Below are positions 12,498 to 19,743 of a stretch of 64,000 bases of DNA, piece after piece (position 1 is the stretch's first letter; each line of letters opens with the position of its first letter). The DNA is taken from NCBI GenBank assembly GCA_964629635.1, contig CAZVQS010000001.1, positions 585,207 through 649,206 of the forward strand, written 5' to 3'. Origin of the DNA: YC2-FULL-38-9 sp964629635. GTDB taxonomy: Bacteria > Patescibacteriota > Microgenomatia > UBA1406 > GWC2-37-13. A program made the position numbers and the translations under genes. Below the pieces are notes generated by a model. It was given only the letters and a program-made list of their open reading frames with translations, ran no database searches and was not told the origin of the DNA.

Positions 12498-13698
12498 TCC
12501 TTATTTTAATCAAAACCGAAAGAAGAGTCAAAAAAGAATACGATAACGAAAGGAACGACAGGTGCCGGACTTTGCCCGCCTGGGCCGGTCCGGGGTCCGG
12601 AGTCAGAAGAGTCTGCGCCCCCAGCACTTCCGGATAGGAAAACCCGGACATCTGATCGGTTGGAGGAGCATATGGTGCCGGTTGTGTTTGGACCGTCTTT
12701 GATCGCCGCGTCGCGGGTGTCGGGCTCTGGACGGAACCATTTGCCTGTTGCACGAAGGGCGGTTCCGTGTCCGGAGGAGCGCATGTTTGGTTCGGTGTAT
12801 TCTTTGTGGGTTCGGTTGTGCAGACCGCGTCGCTGTCCCAGGCTTCCCTGCTGAGGGTTTTTCCTTTCGCCGTTTTTCCGTATTCGATCGCATCAAACAC
12901 CTGGTGTTTTCCGTCCATGAGCCGTACGCTGTCTCCATTGTTGTTGAACATGGACGAGGAGAGGTCGACCGCGCGGTATTCCCGGGGACCGATGGTCAAG
13001 TGGATGGTTTTGGGAGAGGAGCCCTGCCCCTCCGCATCGTCGATGAGCCAGTCTTCAAGGCTTAAGGTACGGTCGTTCAGGTTGTGGATTTCGACCCATT
13101 CAGGCCCTCCATCCGGATACGCCATGATTTCGGAGATCAGGATGCTTCCGGCTGCGGGTTGTTCGGGTAAAGGCGTTGCGGAGGGTTCGGGGGATGGAAA
13201 CGAAGTAGCGGTCGGAACCGGAGAGGGGACCGGCGTCGGATCTGAAACGCATACCCTCGTGTTGTCGTTCGTCCTGCCGAATGAAATTACTGAAGCGGCA
13301 AACAAACCGATGCCGTCAGGAATACGCGCAAATGATTTTTCGGCAGTGCTTCCCGAATAAGCGAATTCGTCCTTGGCAGCTGCGCCGCTTGAGGACGGAG
13401 GGGTAGTTGCGTCAAACAGCCTGATCCGGTCCGCGCTTGTCTTGTTGAGATTAAAATCGGATGAAAACACGGCGCAGGAGTACGGACCGAGCATGGTCCC
13501 GGCAGGGATTGTGTAATAGCTTGTTCCTCCGCTGTCGTCTATATGCCAGCCGGAAATATCCGCGCTCGTTGAGGCGCTGTTATACAGTTCCACCTGCTGG
13601 GGGCTTCCTCCGGGATAAAACTCGTTGATGGAAACTCCCGACGTCGCAGCCGCGGGAATAGCAAGCAGCTCCATGATGAGTAGCAACAGGTATCCCAT
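12487..13698 (-). CDS. Secreted protein with two lamin-tail domains
   Basis: The 403-residue product has a signal peptide (about residues 1-20) and a first lamin-tail (LTD) domain starting VSINEFYPGG. A Pro/Ser/Thr-rich linker follows (about residues 158-190). A second LTD domain starts ILISEIMAYP, then comes a low-complexity region and a C-terminal hydrophobic helix (about residues 376-398) ending in a basic tail. LTD domains are beta-sandwiches found on surface proteins and may bind other surface structures. The C-terminal helix probably keeps it membrane-bound. It is the first gene of its operon and has a strong promoter 6 nt before the ATG. Confidence 0.85.
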   Translation of the reverse strand: MGYLLLLIMELLAIPAAATSGVSINEFYPGGSPQQVELYNSASTSADISGWHIDDSGGTSYYTIPAGTMLGPYSCAVFSSDFNLNKTSADRIRLFDATTPPSSSGAAAKDEFAYSGSTAEKSFARIPDGIGLFAASVISFGRTNDNTRVCVSDPTPVPSPVPTATSFPSPEPSATPLPEQPAAGSILISEIMAYPDGGPEWVEIHNLNDRTLSLEDWLIDDAEGQGSSPKTIHLTIGPREYRAVDLSSSMFNNNGDSVRLMDGKHQVFDAIEYGKTAKGKTLSREAWDSDAVCTTEPTKNTPNQTCAPPDTEPPFVQQANGSVQSPTPATRRSKTVQTQPAPYAPPTDQMSGFSYPEVLGAQTLLTPDPGPAQAGKVRHLSFLSLSYSFLTLLSVLIKIRNVP

Positions 13699-13704
13699 GA
13701 CTTA

Positions 13705-13733
13705 ACCATAGGAGGACGCGGATGAAGTGTCAA
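13705..13733 (-). promoter_or_regulatory. Leaderless-type promoter, envelope operon
   Basis: Consensus TTGACA (13733-13728), a 17-nt spacer and TATGGT (13710-13705), then exactly 6 nt before the ATG at 13698. Transcription should begin at or next to the start codon. Confidence 0.75.
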
Positions 13734-13757
13734 TGGAGTGTATGCTACAAAAGTGTT

Positions 13758-14978
13758 TTACCTGAAGGTTGCGGCGCTGAAAATGGAACCGAAGCTGTAG
13801 CGTGAGGTGAATTTGAGGTCGGGTCCGTAATAGGGATCATACATCAGGTAGTCGTCTCCGTCTTTTTTCACCAGCGTAACGTAATGAGTGCCGTACGCTC
13901 CCGCGTATACGCCTACGATAACCGTATTGCCGTTTGAGAGTTCGTTGTCTATCTGGTCGCGCGAAAGACCAACGTAAGAGCGGCCGCCCGGACCGCGCCA
14001 GGGGACGAGCATCATGGCCGTATTGGAAAAAAAGCGGTCGGATTGGGCCGCAATATCCGCAGGCGTAACGTTCTCCCCGTATTTCCGGTATGCCATTGCG
14101 ACGTTGCTGACGAGACACCCCACTTCAAGAAGATTCATATCCGACATGCCGATAAGCCGGTACGCCCACCGTTCGTCGCGCTGGGAAAGATACCATCCTT
14201 CCGCGCCGCCGCCGAATCCGTTTGCGCCTATGGCGCCTCCTCCCGCATATTTCACGAAGGAGGTGAATGAGGTGCGCTCCTTCTGTGCCTGCTCAAGGAG
14301 TCTCTGGTAAGTCGTCTCGTCGTTTCTGGTTACTTCAAGAAGCCTTTTTTTCGCTTCCTGCGAATTGACGAGTTCGCTTTTTTGGTTTGCGAGGGTGGCG
14401 ATCAGGGAATCGAGCTCCTTTTTCTTTTCCTCCCGTTTCACGCGCTGCTCCTCGTAGTTGGTTTTGGCGAGCTGGTAGTCGATATATTCGTCCTTTGCCT
14501 TGTTTTCCGCGGTTTTCTGGTATTTGTATATGTTGAGGAGCTTGGCGATGTTATCAGTGTTGAGAATCATGTCAAAAAAGGAAAGCTGCCGTTTCTTGTA
14601 TATTACGACCGCGTTGTTTTTCAGTTTTTTGATAAGATCGGTGAGGGATGTGTCGAGAATGACGATGCGGTCTGAAAGGGTTTCGATTTCCTTCTGGGTG
14701 CTCGTGATTTTCTGTTCGGTCTGCTGGATGGTGAGGGTTTTCAGGTAAATCTGGGCATCCATCTCCTGTATCTGGGAGGAGAGGGTGTTTTTCTGCTGGC
14801 GCGCCTCGTCGAGTTTTTTCTGGAGGTCCGCGATCCGTTTTTCCAGTTCCTCGTTCACCGAACTGGAGCTTGAGGTTGAGCTTGTGCTTGTTGAGGAACT
14901 GCTTTCCTGTGCAACCAGGGATGAAGGTATTGTAACCGCAAGCGTAACCAGGAACAACACGAGGAATGCGCGCTTCAT
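13758..14978 (-). CDS. Secreted coiled-coil protein with C39-like peptidase domain
   Basis: The 406-residue protein has a signal peptide (residues 1-24), a Ser/Thr-rich stretch, a long coiled coil (about residues 44-240), a Gly-rich linker and a C-terminal papain-like domain. The candidate catalytic triad is Cys288 (EVGCLVSNVA), His365 (GTHYVTLV) and Asp381 (MYDPYYG). Signal peptide, coiled coil and cysteine-hydrolase is the design of PcsB and RipC, wall hydrolases controlled by FtsEX. Those use CHAP or NlpC/P60 domains rather than C39. The gene lies 24 nt after ftsX but has its own TATAAT box. I infer an FtsEX-controlled wall hydrolase; a protein protease is the alternative. Confidence 0.8.
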   Translation of the reverse strand: MKRAFLVLFLVTLAVTIPSSLVAQESSSSTSTSSTSSSSSVNEELEKRIADLQKKLDEARQQKNTLSSQIQEMDAQIYLKTLTIQQTEQKITSTQKEIETLSDRIVILDTSLTDLIKKLKNNAVVIYKKRQLSFFDMILNTDNIAKLLNIYKYQKTAENKAKDEYIDYQLAKTNYEEQRVKREEKKKELDSLIATLANQKSELVNSQEAKKRLLEVTRNDETTYQRLLEQAQKERTSFTSFVKYAGGGAIGANGFGGGAEGWYLSQRDERWAYRLIGMSDMNLLEVGCLVSNVAMAYRKYGENVTPADIAAQSDRFFSNTAMMLVPWRGPGGRSYVGLSRDQIDNELSNGNTVIVGVYAGAYGTHYVTLVKKDGDDYLMYDPYYGPDLKFTSRYSFGSIFSAATFR

Positions 14979-14984
14979 ATATTC

Positions 14985-14990
14985 ATTATA
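14985..14990 (-). promoter_or_regulatory. -10 box of the C39-like gene, leaderless type
   Basis: A perfect TATAAT lies between the ftsX stop and the ATG at 14978, ending 6 nt before the start codon. No convincing -35 box is seen at 16-18 nt. Confidence 0.6.
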
Positions 14991-15002
14991 CCCGAACCAA
15001 AT

Positions 15003-15896
15003 TCACTTTATGTATTTTTGAGTGGCAAGGTGGGTGGAAACGGTGGAGATGGCGATACCGAAGAATGCGGTGAAAAGGAATGCGGCTGCCGCGAATTCCA
15101 GTGTGATCGGCCATACGGTCAGGAAATAGAATCCGAGGTCTATGCCGAGATTCGTTACTCCGCTCAGGTACACGGAGAGGAACGGCCTGAGGACAAGGAA
15201 TATGATCATGAAAATGGAAAATACGATCGAGGAGGTGAGGAGGCCGAAAAACAGCGCTTCCTTGAGGAACGGTTTCTTGATGTAGAACCGGGAAGCGCCC
15301 AGAAGCTGCAGCAGTTCTATCTCGTCTTTCTTGAGCGCAATCTTGAAGTGGGTAATCGAAATGAGAATGATGACGGTCGTCACGATGAAATACCCGAAAA
15401 ACGCGAGCGAAACTTTCCGGACGATGGAGGTGAGGGACAGGAGGCGGTCGATGATGTTTTTCTGGAAGCTGACTTCGTCAACTCCGGTCGTTTTGTTCGC
15501 CTCGTTCACCAGGTCGTCGAAGTATTCGGGCTTGGTGGCGTATATTTCAAGGGATGCGGGCAGGATGTCGGCGGTGACCATTTCAAGAAGCAGGGGATTG
15601 TCCTTGTTCAGCTCCTTGTAGATGTTGAGGGCTTCGGTCTTGGAAACATATTTGATCGATGATACCTTTCCCATGTTTTCGAGCTTCTGCTGGAAGGCGA
15701 GTATCGCGTCCTCTTTCACGTCCTGTTTGAAGTATACGGTTACCTGGGGTCTTGATTCCACATACCCGAGCATGCCGTAGAGGAAGGTAAGGGTAAAAAA
15801 AATGGCGAGCGACAGGAAAAGTGTCAGGAAGAGCGAGAAGAATGTGGCAAACGACTGGTAAGGGGTTCTCCGAATATTTTTTATGACGTCTTTCAT
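15003..15896 (-). CDS. ftsX: Cell division ABC transporter permease FtsX
   Basis: FtsX is the membrane partner of FtsE and passes its ATPase signal to wall hydrolases outside the cell during division. The 297-residue protein has a first membrane helix (about residues 20-45), an extracellular domain with RPQVTVYFKQDV, and three C-terminal helices including the LLGASRFYIKKPFL segment typical of FtsX/MacB permeases. It overlaps ftsE by 4 nt (ATGA). It is one of the few genes here with a strong Shine-Dalgarno sequence (AAGGAGGG, 8 nt before the ATG). The next gene encodes a probable effector. Confidence 0.95.
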   Translation of the reverse strand: MKDVIKNIRRTPYQSFATFFSLFLTLFLSLAIFFTLTFLYGMLGYVESRPQVTVYFKQDVKEDAILAFQQKLENMGKVSSIKYVSKTEALNIYKELNKDNPLLLEMVTADILPASLEIYATKPEYFDDLVNEANKTTGVDEVSFQKNIIDRLLSLTSIVRKVSLAFFGYFIVTTVIILISITHFKIALKKDEIELLQLLGASRFYIKKPFLKEALFFGLLTSSIVFSIFMIIFLVLRPFLSVYLSGVTNLGIDLGFYFLTVWPITLEFAAAAFLFTAFFGIAISTVSTHLATQKYIK

Positions 15897-16570
15897 AGTT
15901 CGTACCCTCCTTTTTTCATGTCCTTGATGAGCCGTCCTTCCTTGAGCATGAGAACCCGTTTCTTGAGACTGTTGACCACATCGGTGTTGTGGGTGGCGAT
16001 GATGATGGTTTTCTTCCCTTCGAGCTTTTTGAATATCTTCATGATGTCCCAGGTGGTTTTCGGATCGAGGTTGCCGGTCGGCTCATCCGCAAGGATGATC
16101 TTGCGGTCTCCCACCACTGCTCTGGCTATGGCAACCCGCTGGAGTTCTCCTGCCGAAAGCTGCACCGGGAAAACGATTTCCTTATGCACCAGTCCGACGA
16201 GTTCCAGGACTTCTCTCACTTTGTTTTTGATCTCCCGGTTGGGCAGCCCGAGGATTTCCAGGCTTACAGCGATGTTTTCGAAGATATTTTTTTCCGGCAG
16301 TATTTTGAAATCCTGGAATACGAAACCGATGGATCTCCTCAGTTTTTCAATGTTCCTGAATTTCTTGGGCGAAATTTCGAATTCATTTACTTTGATGGTG
16401 CCGGATGTTGGAAGCATGTCGGCCAGGAGGAGCTTGAGGATGCTGGTTTTTCCCGCGCCTGACGTGCCGACGAGGAATACGAACTCGTTGTCTCCGATTT
16501 CAAAAGAGACGTCCTGCAGGGCAGTATTTCCGAGGGGAAACTTTTTTATGACATTGTCGAATACGATCAT
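15893..16570 (-). CDS. ftsE: Cell division ATP-binding protein FtsE
   Basis: This is the cytoplasmic ATPase of the FtsEX complex. The 225-residue protein has the Walker A motif GTSGAGKTS (residues 35-43), the Q-loop in GFVFQDFK, the ABC signature LSAGELQRVAIARA, Walker B IILADEPTGNLD and the switch histidine in IATHNTD. Length and motifs match FtsE. The partner ftsX follows with an ATGA overlap. It starts 3 nt after the preceding single-TM gene and shares its promoter. Confidence 0.97.
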   Translation of the reverse strand: MIVFDNVIKKFPLGNTALQDVSFEIGDNEFVFLVGTSGAGKTSILKLLLADMLPTSGTIKVNEFEISPKKFRNIEKLRRSIGFVFQDFKILPEKNIFENIAVSLEILGLPNREIKNKVREVLELVGLVHKEIVFPVQLSAGELQRVAIARAVVGDRKIILADEPTGNLDPKTTWDIMKIFKKLEGKKTIIIATHNTDVVNSLKKRVLMLKEGRLIKDMKKGGYEL

Positions 16571-16573
16571 AAT

Positions 16574-17014
16574 TCAGAGTACTTCTACCAATCCGACGTC
16601 CATGAGCCATCCCGCTTTCTGGGCTTTGAAGGTTTCCCCGTGTACGCGGATTTTCTTACCGACATATTGGGCCAGATCAACGGTAGAGGACGTCAGGTAT
16701 ACGTTCTGCGAAACGCCTCCGGGACGTTCCAGATGGAAGTTTCCTTCCCCGTCGACGCCGCCTTCCTTGAGTACGCCTTCGGCGTTGTCCTTGAAGGTTT
16801 TTTTGTCAACGATGCCTGCGGTTTTGCCGTCGTTTACTTTCTGGCCGGTTACCGTGGACGTGGAGCTTTTGGGAGCGGTTATTTTAGCCGCTATGAATCC
16901 GATGAGCGTGCCGGTTGCGACAACCGCAACGAGCGCTCCGAGAAACAGGCGCAGCGGAAGTCCCCTGTCTTCTTCCCCGATGCTATGGATGATGGTCTGT
17001 TTATGTGTATTCAT
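16574..17014 (-). CDS. Single-TM protein upstream of ftsEX
   Basis: The 146-residue protein has a short cytoplasmic N-terminus, one membrane helix (about residues 21-43), a Ser/Thr-rich linker and a C-terminal domain of about 55 residues with HLERPGGVSQNVYLTS and VGKKIRVHGETF. The latter looks like a small beta-barrel (OB-like) fold. I do not recognise the family. A TTG two codons earlier is possible, but the ATG at 17014 is preferred because an extended -10 box lies just upstream. It probably heads the ftsE-ftsX transcript. Confidence 0.65.
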   Translation of the reverse strand: MNTHKQTIIHSIGEEDRGLPLRLFLGALVAVVATGTLIGFIAAKITAPKSSTSTVTGQKVNDGKTAGIVDKKTFKDNAEGVLKEGGVDGEGNFHLERPGGVSQNVYLTSSTVDLAQYVGKKIRVHGETFKAQKAGWLMDVGLVEVL

Positions 17015-17022
17015 ATTCAATT

Positions 17023-17031
17023 AGGATAGCA
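17023..17031 (-). promoter_or_regulatory. Extended -10 promoter, ftsEX unit
   Basis: TGC directly followed by TATCCT (17031-17023), 8 nt before the ATG at 17014. A weak TTGTTT -35 lies 18 nt upstream. This is a short-leader or leaderless type of promoter. Confidence 0.5.
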
Positions 17032-17081
17032 TCTGGAGAAATGAAAAACAAGTGAGGCCGTTGCGGAAAGCGCAGGGTCTG

Positions 17082-18098
17082 TTACGGTGATTCCTGCTTG
17101 AGGTATGCTTCGATGAATTCGTCAAGATTCCCGTCGAGCACCTTGTTGACGTTCGTTTCCTCGTAATCGGTGCGCAGGTCCTTGATGAGCTTGTAGGGAT
17201 GCAGGACATAGGAGCGTATCTGCATTCCCCATGACGCCATCTTTTCCGTCTTGAAACCCTTGATTTCGTTTTCGCGTTTCGATTCCTCCAGCTGCCAGAG
17301 TTTCGAGCGCAGGATTTTAAGGGCGCTTTCGCGGTTCTGGAGCTGCGAGCGTTCGGTCTGGCATGAAACGGTTATTTTGGTGGGGATGTGGGTAAGGCGT
17401 ACCGCGGTTGAGACTTTGTTCACATTCTGACCGCCTTTGCCGCCGGAGCGGTAAAACTGCCATTCCAGGTCTTCCTCCCGGATTTCGACCGCGCGGTCCT
17501 CCACGACCGGCAGCACTTCAACGAGCGAGAACGAAGTTTGCCTGAGCTTGTCCGCGTTGAACGGGGATTGCCGGACGAGCCGGTGTACTCCCGCCTCAGC
17601 CTTCAGGTAGCCGTATGCGAATTTCCCGTGTACGTTCAAGGTTATGCTTTTTATTCCCGCCTCCTCCCCGTCGATGCGGTCGACGATTTCCCACCGCCAC
17701 CCCTTGAGGTCGAAGTACCGGGTGTACATCCTGAAAAGCATATCCGACCAGTCCATCGCCTCGGTTCCTCCCTGTCCGGCGTGCACCGAAAACACCGCGT
17801 CGCTTTTGTCATAGGAACCCGAGAGGAAAAGCAGCATTTCGTACTGTTTGATCAGTTTCTGCGCCTCATGATATTCGCCTTCCTCAAGATAGAGCTGCGT
17901 CATCTCCAGGTCGTCAATCTCTTTTTTTATGGCTGCTATTTTCTTGAGAACTTCCCCTGCCGCCTTGGCATCCTGCCAGAAAGTGGCGTCGTAGGTTTTC
18001 TTTTCCATCCCCGCAAGTTCAAGTTTTTTTTGCGGTATGTCAGCCTTTTCCAGAATATTCTGGAGCTTGCGGGAAAGTTCGTCTTTGAGTTCTTCCAT
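17082..18098 (-). CDS. prfB: Peptide chain release factor 2
   Basis: RF2 ends translation at UGA and UAA. The 338-residue protein carries the RF2-specific tripeptide SPF (in RQSPFNADK) and the catalytic GGQ motif in SGGKGGQNVNK. The frame is continuous, so the programmed +1 frameshift that controls RF2 in many bacteria is absent. An in-frame TTG at 18131 would add 11 residues, but the ATG at 18098 sits 6 nt after a perfect TATAAT, so it is preferred. Its presence supports normal reading of UGA as stop in this organism. Confidence 0.96.
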   Translation of the reverse strand: MEELKDELSRKLQNILEKADIPQKKLELAGMEKKTYDATFWQDAKAAGEVLKKIAAIKKEIDDLEMTQLYLEEGEYHEAQKLIKQYEMLLFLSGSYDKSDAVFSVHAGQGGTEAMDWSDMLFRMYTRYFDLKGWRWEIVDRIDGEEAGIKSITLNVHGKFAYGYLKAEAGVHRLVRQSPFNADKLRQTSFSLVEVLPVVEDRAVEIREEDLEWQFYRSGGKGGQNVNKVSTAVRLTHIPTKITVSCQTERSQLQNRESALKILRSKLWQLEESKRENEIKGFKTEKMASWGMQIRSYVLHPYKLIKDLRTDYEETNVNKVLDGNLDEFIEAYLKQESP

Positions 18099-18104
18099 AA
18101 CGGT

Positions 18105-18110
18105 ATTATA
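18105..18110 (-). promoter_or_regulatory. -10 box of prfB, leaderless type
   Basis: A perfect TATAAT ends 6 nt before the prfB ATG at 18098. The -35 region is weak (TTTGCG at about 16 nt). Confidence 0.6.
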
Positions 18111-18152
18111 TAACAAGAAGTCTATCCGCAAAGCGGCAGAAGACGCGCGATG

Positions 18153-19622
18153 TTATTCGAAGTCCGTCCCGACGATGATGGTGACGTCAGCGGTTTCGTC
18201 CTCGTCAAGGGTGGTAACCTTGGGGCTTTTGACGTAATCGGCGAGATCTTCGGTAATATAAGCTGCCGCGGTTTTCCTGCTGTCCTTGACCTGGATTTCG
18301 GTCACCGTGTAGTCGAAAGTGTCGGCGTTACCGGTCACGATTTCCTGATAATCGTTTTCCTCAAGGATATCACGCACTTCAGACGCTTTTCCCGGCGTGC
18401 CGGAGCCGTTCAGGATGCGGATCTTGAGATCTGCGCGGGTGAATGCGGGTGTGGGGGTTGCGGTCGGAGGGGGAGGGGTGGGCGTTGCGGCCGCCTGTTT
18501 CTGGGCGCTTGGCAGCTTGGGAAGGGCGAAACGGATGCCCGATTTGTTGAGAAGCGAGAACAGTCCGAACGACAGGGCAAAGGACACCGCAAAAAGGAGC
18601 GCTTCCTTCGGGATCCGGAATGACAGGGAAGGCGCCTTGAACGAGAGCGACTGCTTTGCGGTTTTGCCGGTAAAGATGTTCGTGACGAATTTCCGTTTGA
18701 GGGGCGAAAACATTTTATTTTCGATGGAAAAAATGAACGCGCCCAGGCACATGTCGTAGTCGAGTATGGAAAACGCGGTATTGCCTTCGGTGACCAGCAT
18801 CTTCACGTATTCCTGATAAAACTGGGGGATAATGCGCTTGAGGGGATTGGTCCACATGCCCACTTCCTTCGTGAACGTATCCTGGCGGACCGTATCGGAG
18901 CTTTCGCCCGAAAGGATCAGCCGGTTTATTTTCCGTCCTTTTTTCTCCAGTTCCGTTCCCCGGTGTTTGAGGAGGTTTTCGACGGACTTTCCGTTTGAGG
19001 AAATCTTGTGTTCGTCCTTGCCTTCCTCAAGGAGGCCGAAGGAATCGTACAGGTATGTATAAAGCAGTCCTTTCTCGTATTTACCGTACAGGATGTTTTC
19101 AATCTTACCGCGCCTCAAGGTTTTTTCAAACAGTTTGAAATAGGCGAGGGTTTCCGGCATGAGATTCTGGAGTTCCAAGTCAAGGAGCTTGAGCATTTCC
19201 TGGTATTTCGCGACCGTTTCCGTTTCAACAGTAAACAGGCTGAGGACCTTTTGGGGGCCGTTTTCTATGATGAAGTAATCGTAATAGAGGTCGCTCGTGT
19301 TCTGGGGGAACGAGGTCGTTATCTTGTCCTTGATGAAGGATTCGATGGCGGACGGCGCGATGTCGCTTGGCACTTCGACGCGGAGGAATTTGAACGTGTC
19401 CTGGGGCAGAATAAGCTGTACCTGTTTGTCCTTTACTGCCGGTGTGTTCTGGAGCACTTCCTTGACTGCCGACGCAAGCACGTCGATATTGGCAACCTTG
19501 CCGTTTTTGATGAGGTCAACCTGGAATTTTTTTTCGAATGATCCTATAGAATATTGGCTGAAGAGTGATTTCTTCGCGGCAAGAAGCTTTATCTGGTTGT
19601 TATCTATATAAAGGTATAACAT
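18153..19622 (-). CDS. PilM-like protein fused to LytR_C domain
   Basis: The 489-residue protein begins like PilM-type actin-fold proteins (YIDNNQIKLLAA, then VQLILPQDTFKFLRVEVPS). These form the inner-membrane platform of type IV pili. After about 335 residues comes one membrane helix (about residues 340-360), then a Pro/Thr-rich linker. The C-terminal domain begins LKIRILNGSGTPGKASEV and matches the LytR_C type found at the end of wall-modifying proteins. The layout would join a cytoplasmic PilM-like body to an extracellular domain in one chain. The gene is monocistronic and divergent from dnaG. No other pilus genes are in the window. Confidence 0.75.
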   Translation of the reverse strand: MLYLYIDNNQIKLLAAKKSLFSQYSIGSFEKKFQVDLIKNGKVANIDVLASAVKEVLQNTPAVKDKQVQLILPQDTFKFLRVEVPSDIAPSAIESFIKDKITTSFPQNTSDLYYDYFIIENGPQKVLSLFTVETETVAKYQEMLKLLDLELQNLMPETLAYFKLFEKTLRRGKIENILYGKYEKGLLYTYLYDSFGLLEEGKDEHKISSNGKSVENLLKHRGTELEKKGRKINRLILSGESSDTVRQDTFTKEVGMWTNPLKRIIPQFYQEYVKMLVTEGNTAFSILDYDMCLGAFIFSIENKMFSPLKRKFVTNIFTGKTAKQSLSFKAPSLSFRIPKEALLFAVSFALSFGLFSLLNKSGIRFALPKLPSAQKQAAATPTPPPPTATPTPAFTRADLKIRILNGSGTPGKASEVRDILEENDYQEIVTGNADTFDYTVTEIQVKDSRKTAAAYITEDLADYVKSPKVTTLDEDETADVTIIVGTDFE

Positions 19623-19633
19623 GGTATATCTTA

Positions 19634-19662
19634 ATGATAAAAGTCAGCCGCCTAAAATACAA
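19634..19662 (-). promoter_or_regulatory. Promoter of the PilM/LytR_C gene
   Basis: TTGTAT (19662-19657), a 17-nt spacer and TATCAT (19639-19634), 11 nt before the ATG at 19622. The predicted leader is only about 4-5 nt. Confidence 0.5.
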
Positions 19663-19724
19663 GGGCTTTTTGTCAAGCCGCCGCGGCATTCTGCCCGTCT
19701 GTTGTTTACAAAATGCAACTGTGG

Positions 19725-19735
19725 TGGTATACAAT
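19725..19735 (+). promoter_or_regulatory. Extended -10 promoter of dnaG-rpoD
   Basis: TGG followed by TATACA/TACAAT, ending 8 nt before the dnaG ATG at 19744. A TTTACA-like -35 lies about 17-19 nt upstream. The predicted leader is very short. Confidence 0.5.
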
Positions 19736-19743
19736 AAAGCCAC

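Noticed and set aside
17082..18131. Programmed +1 frameshift in prfB
   Set aside because: The RF2 frame is continuous from ATG to stop, with no internal in-frame TGA, so the classical autoregulatory frameshift is absent.
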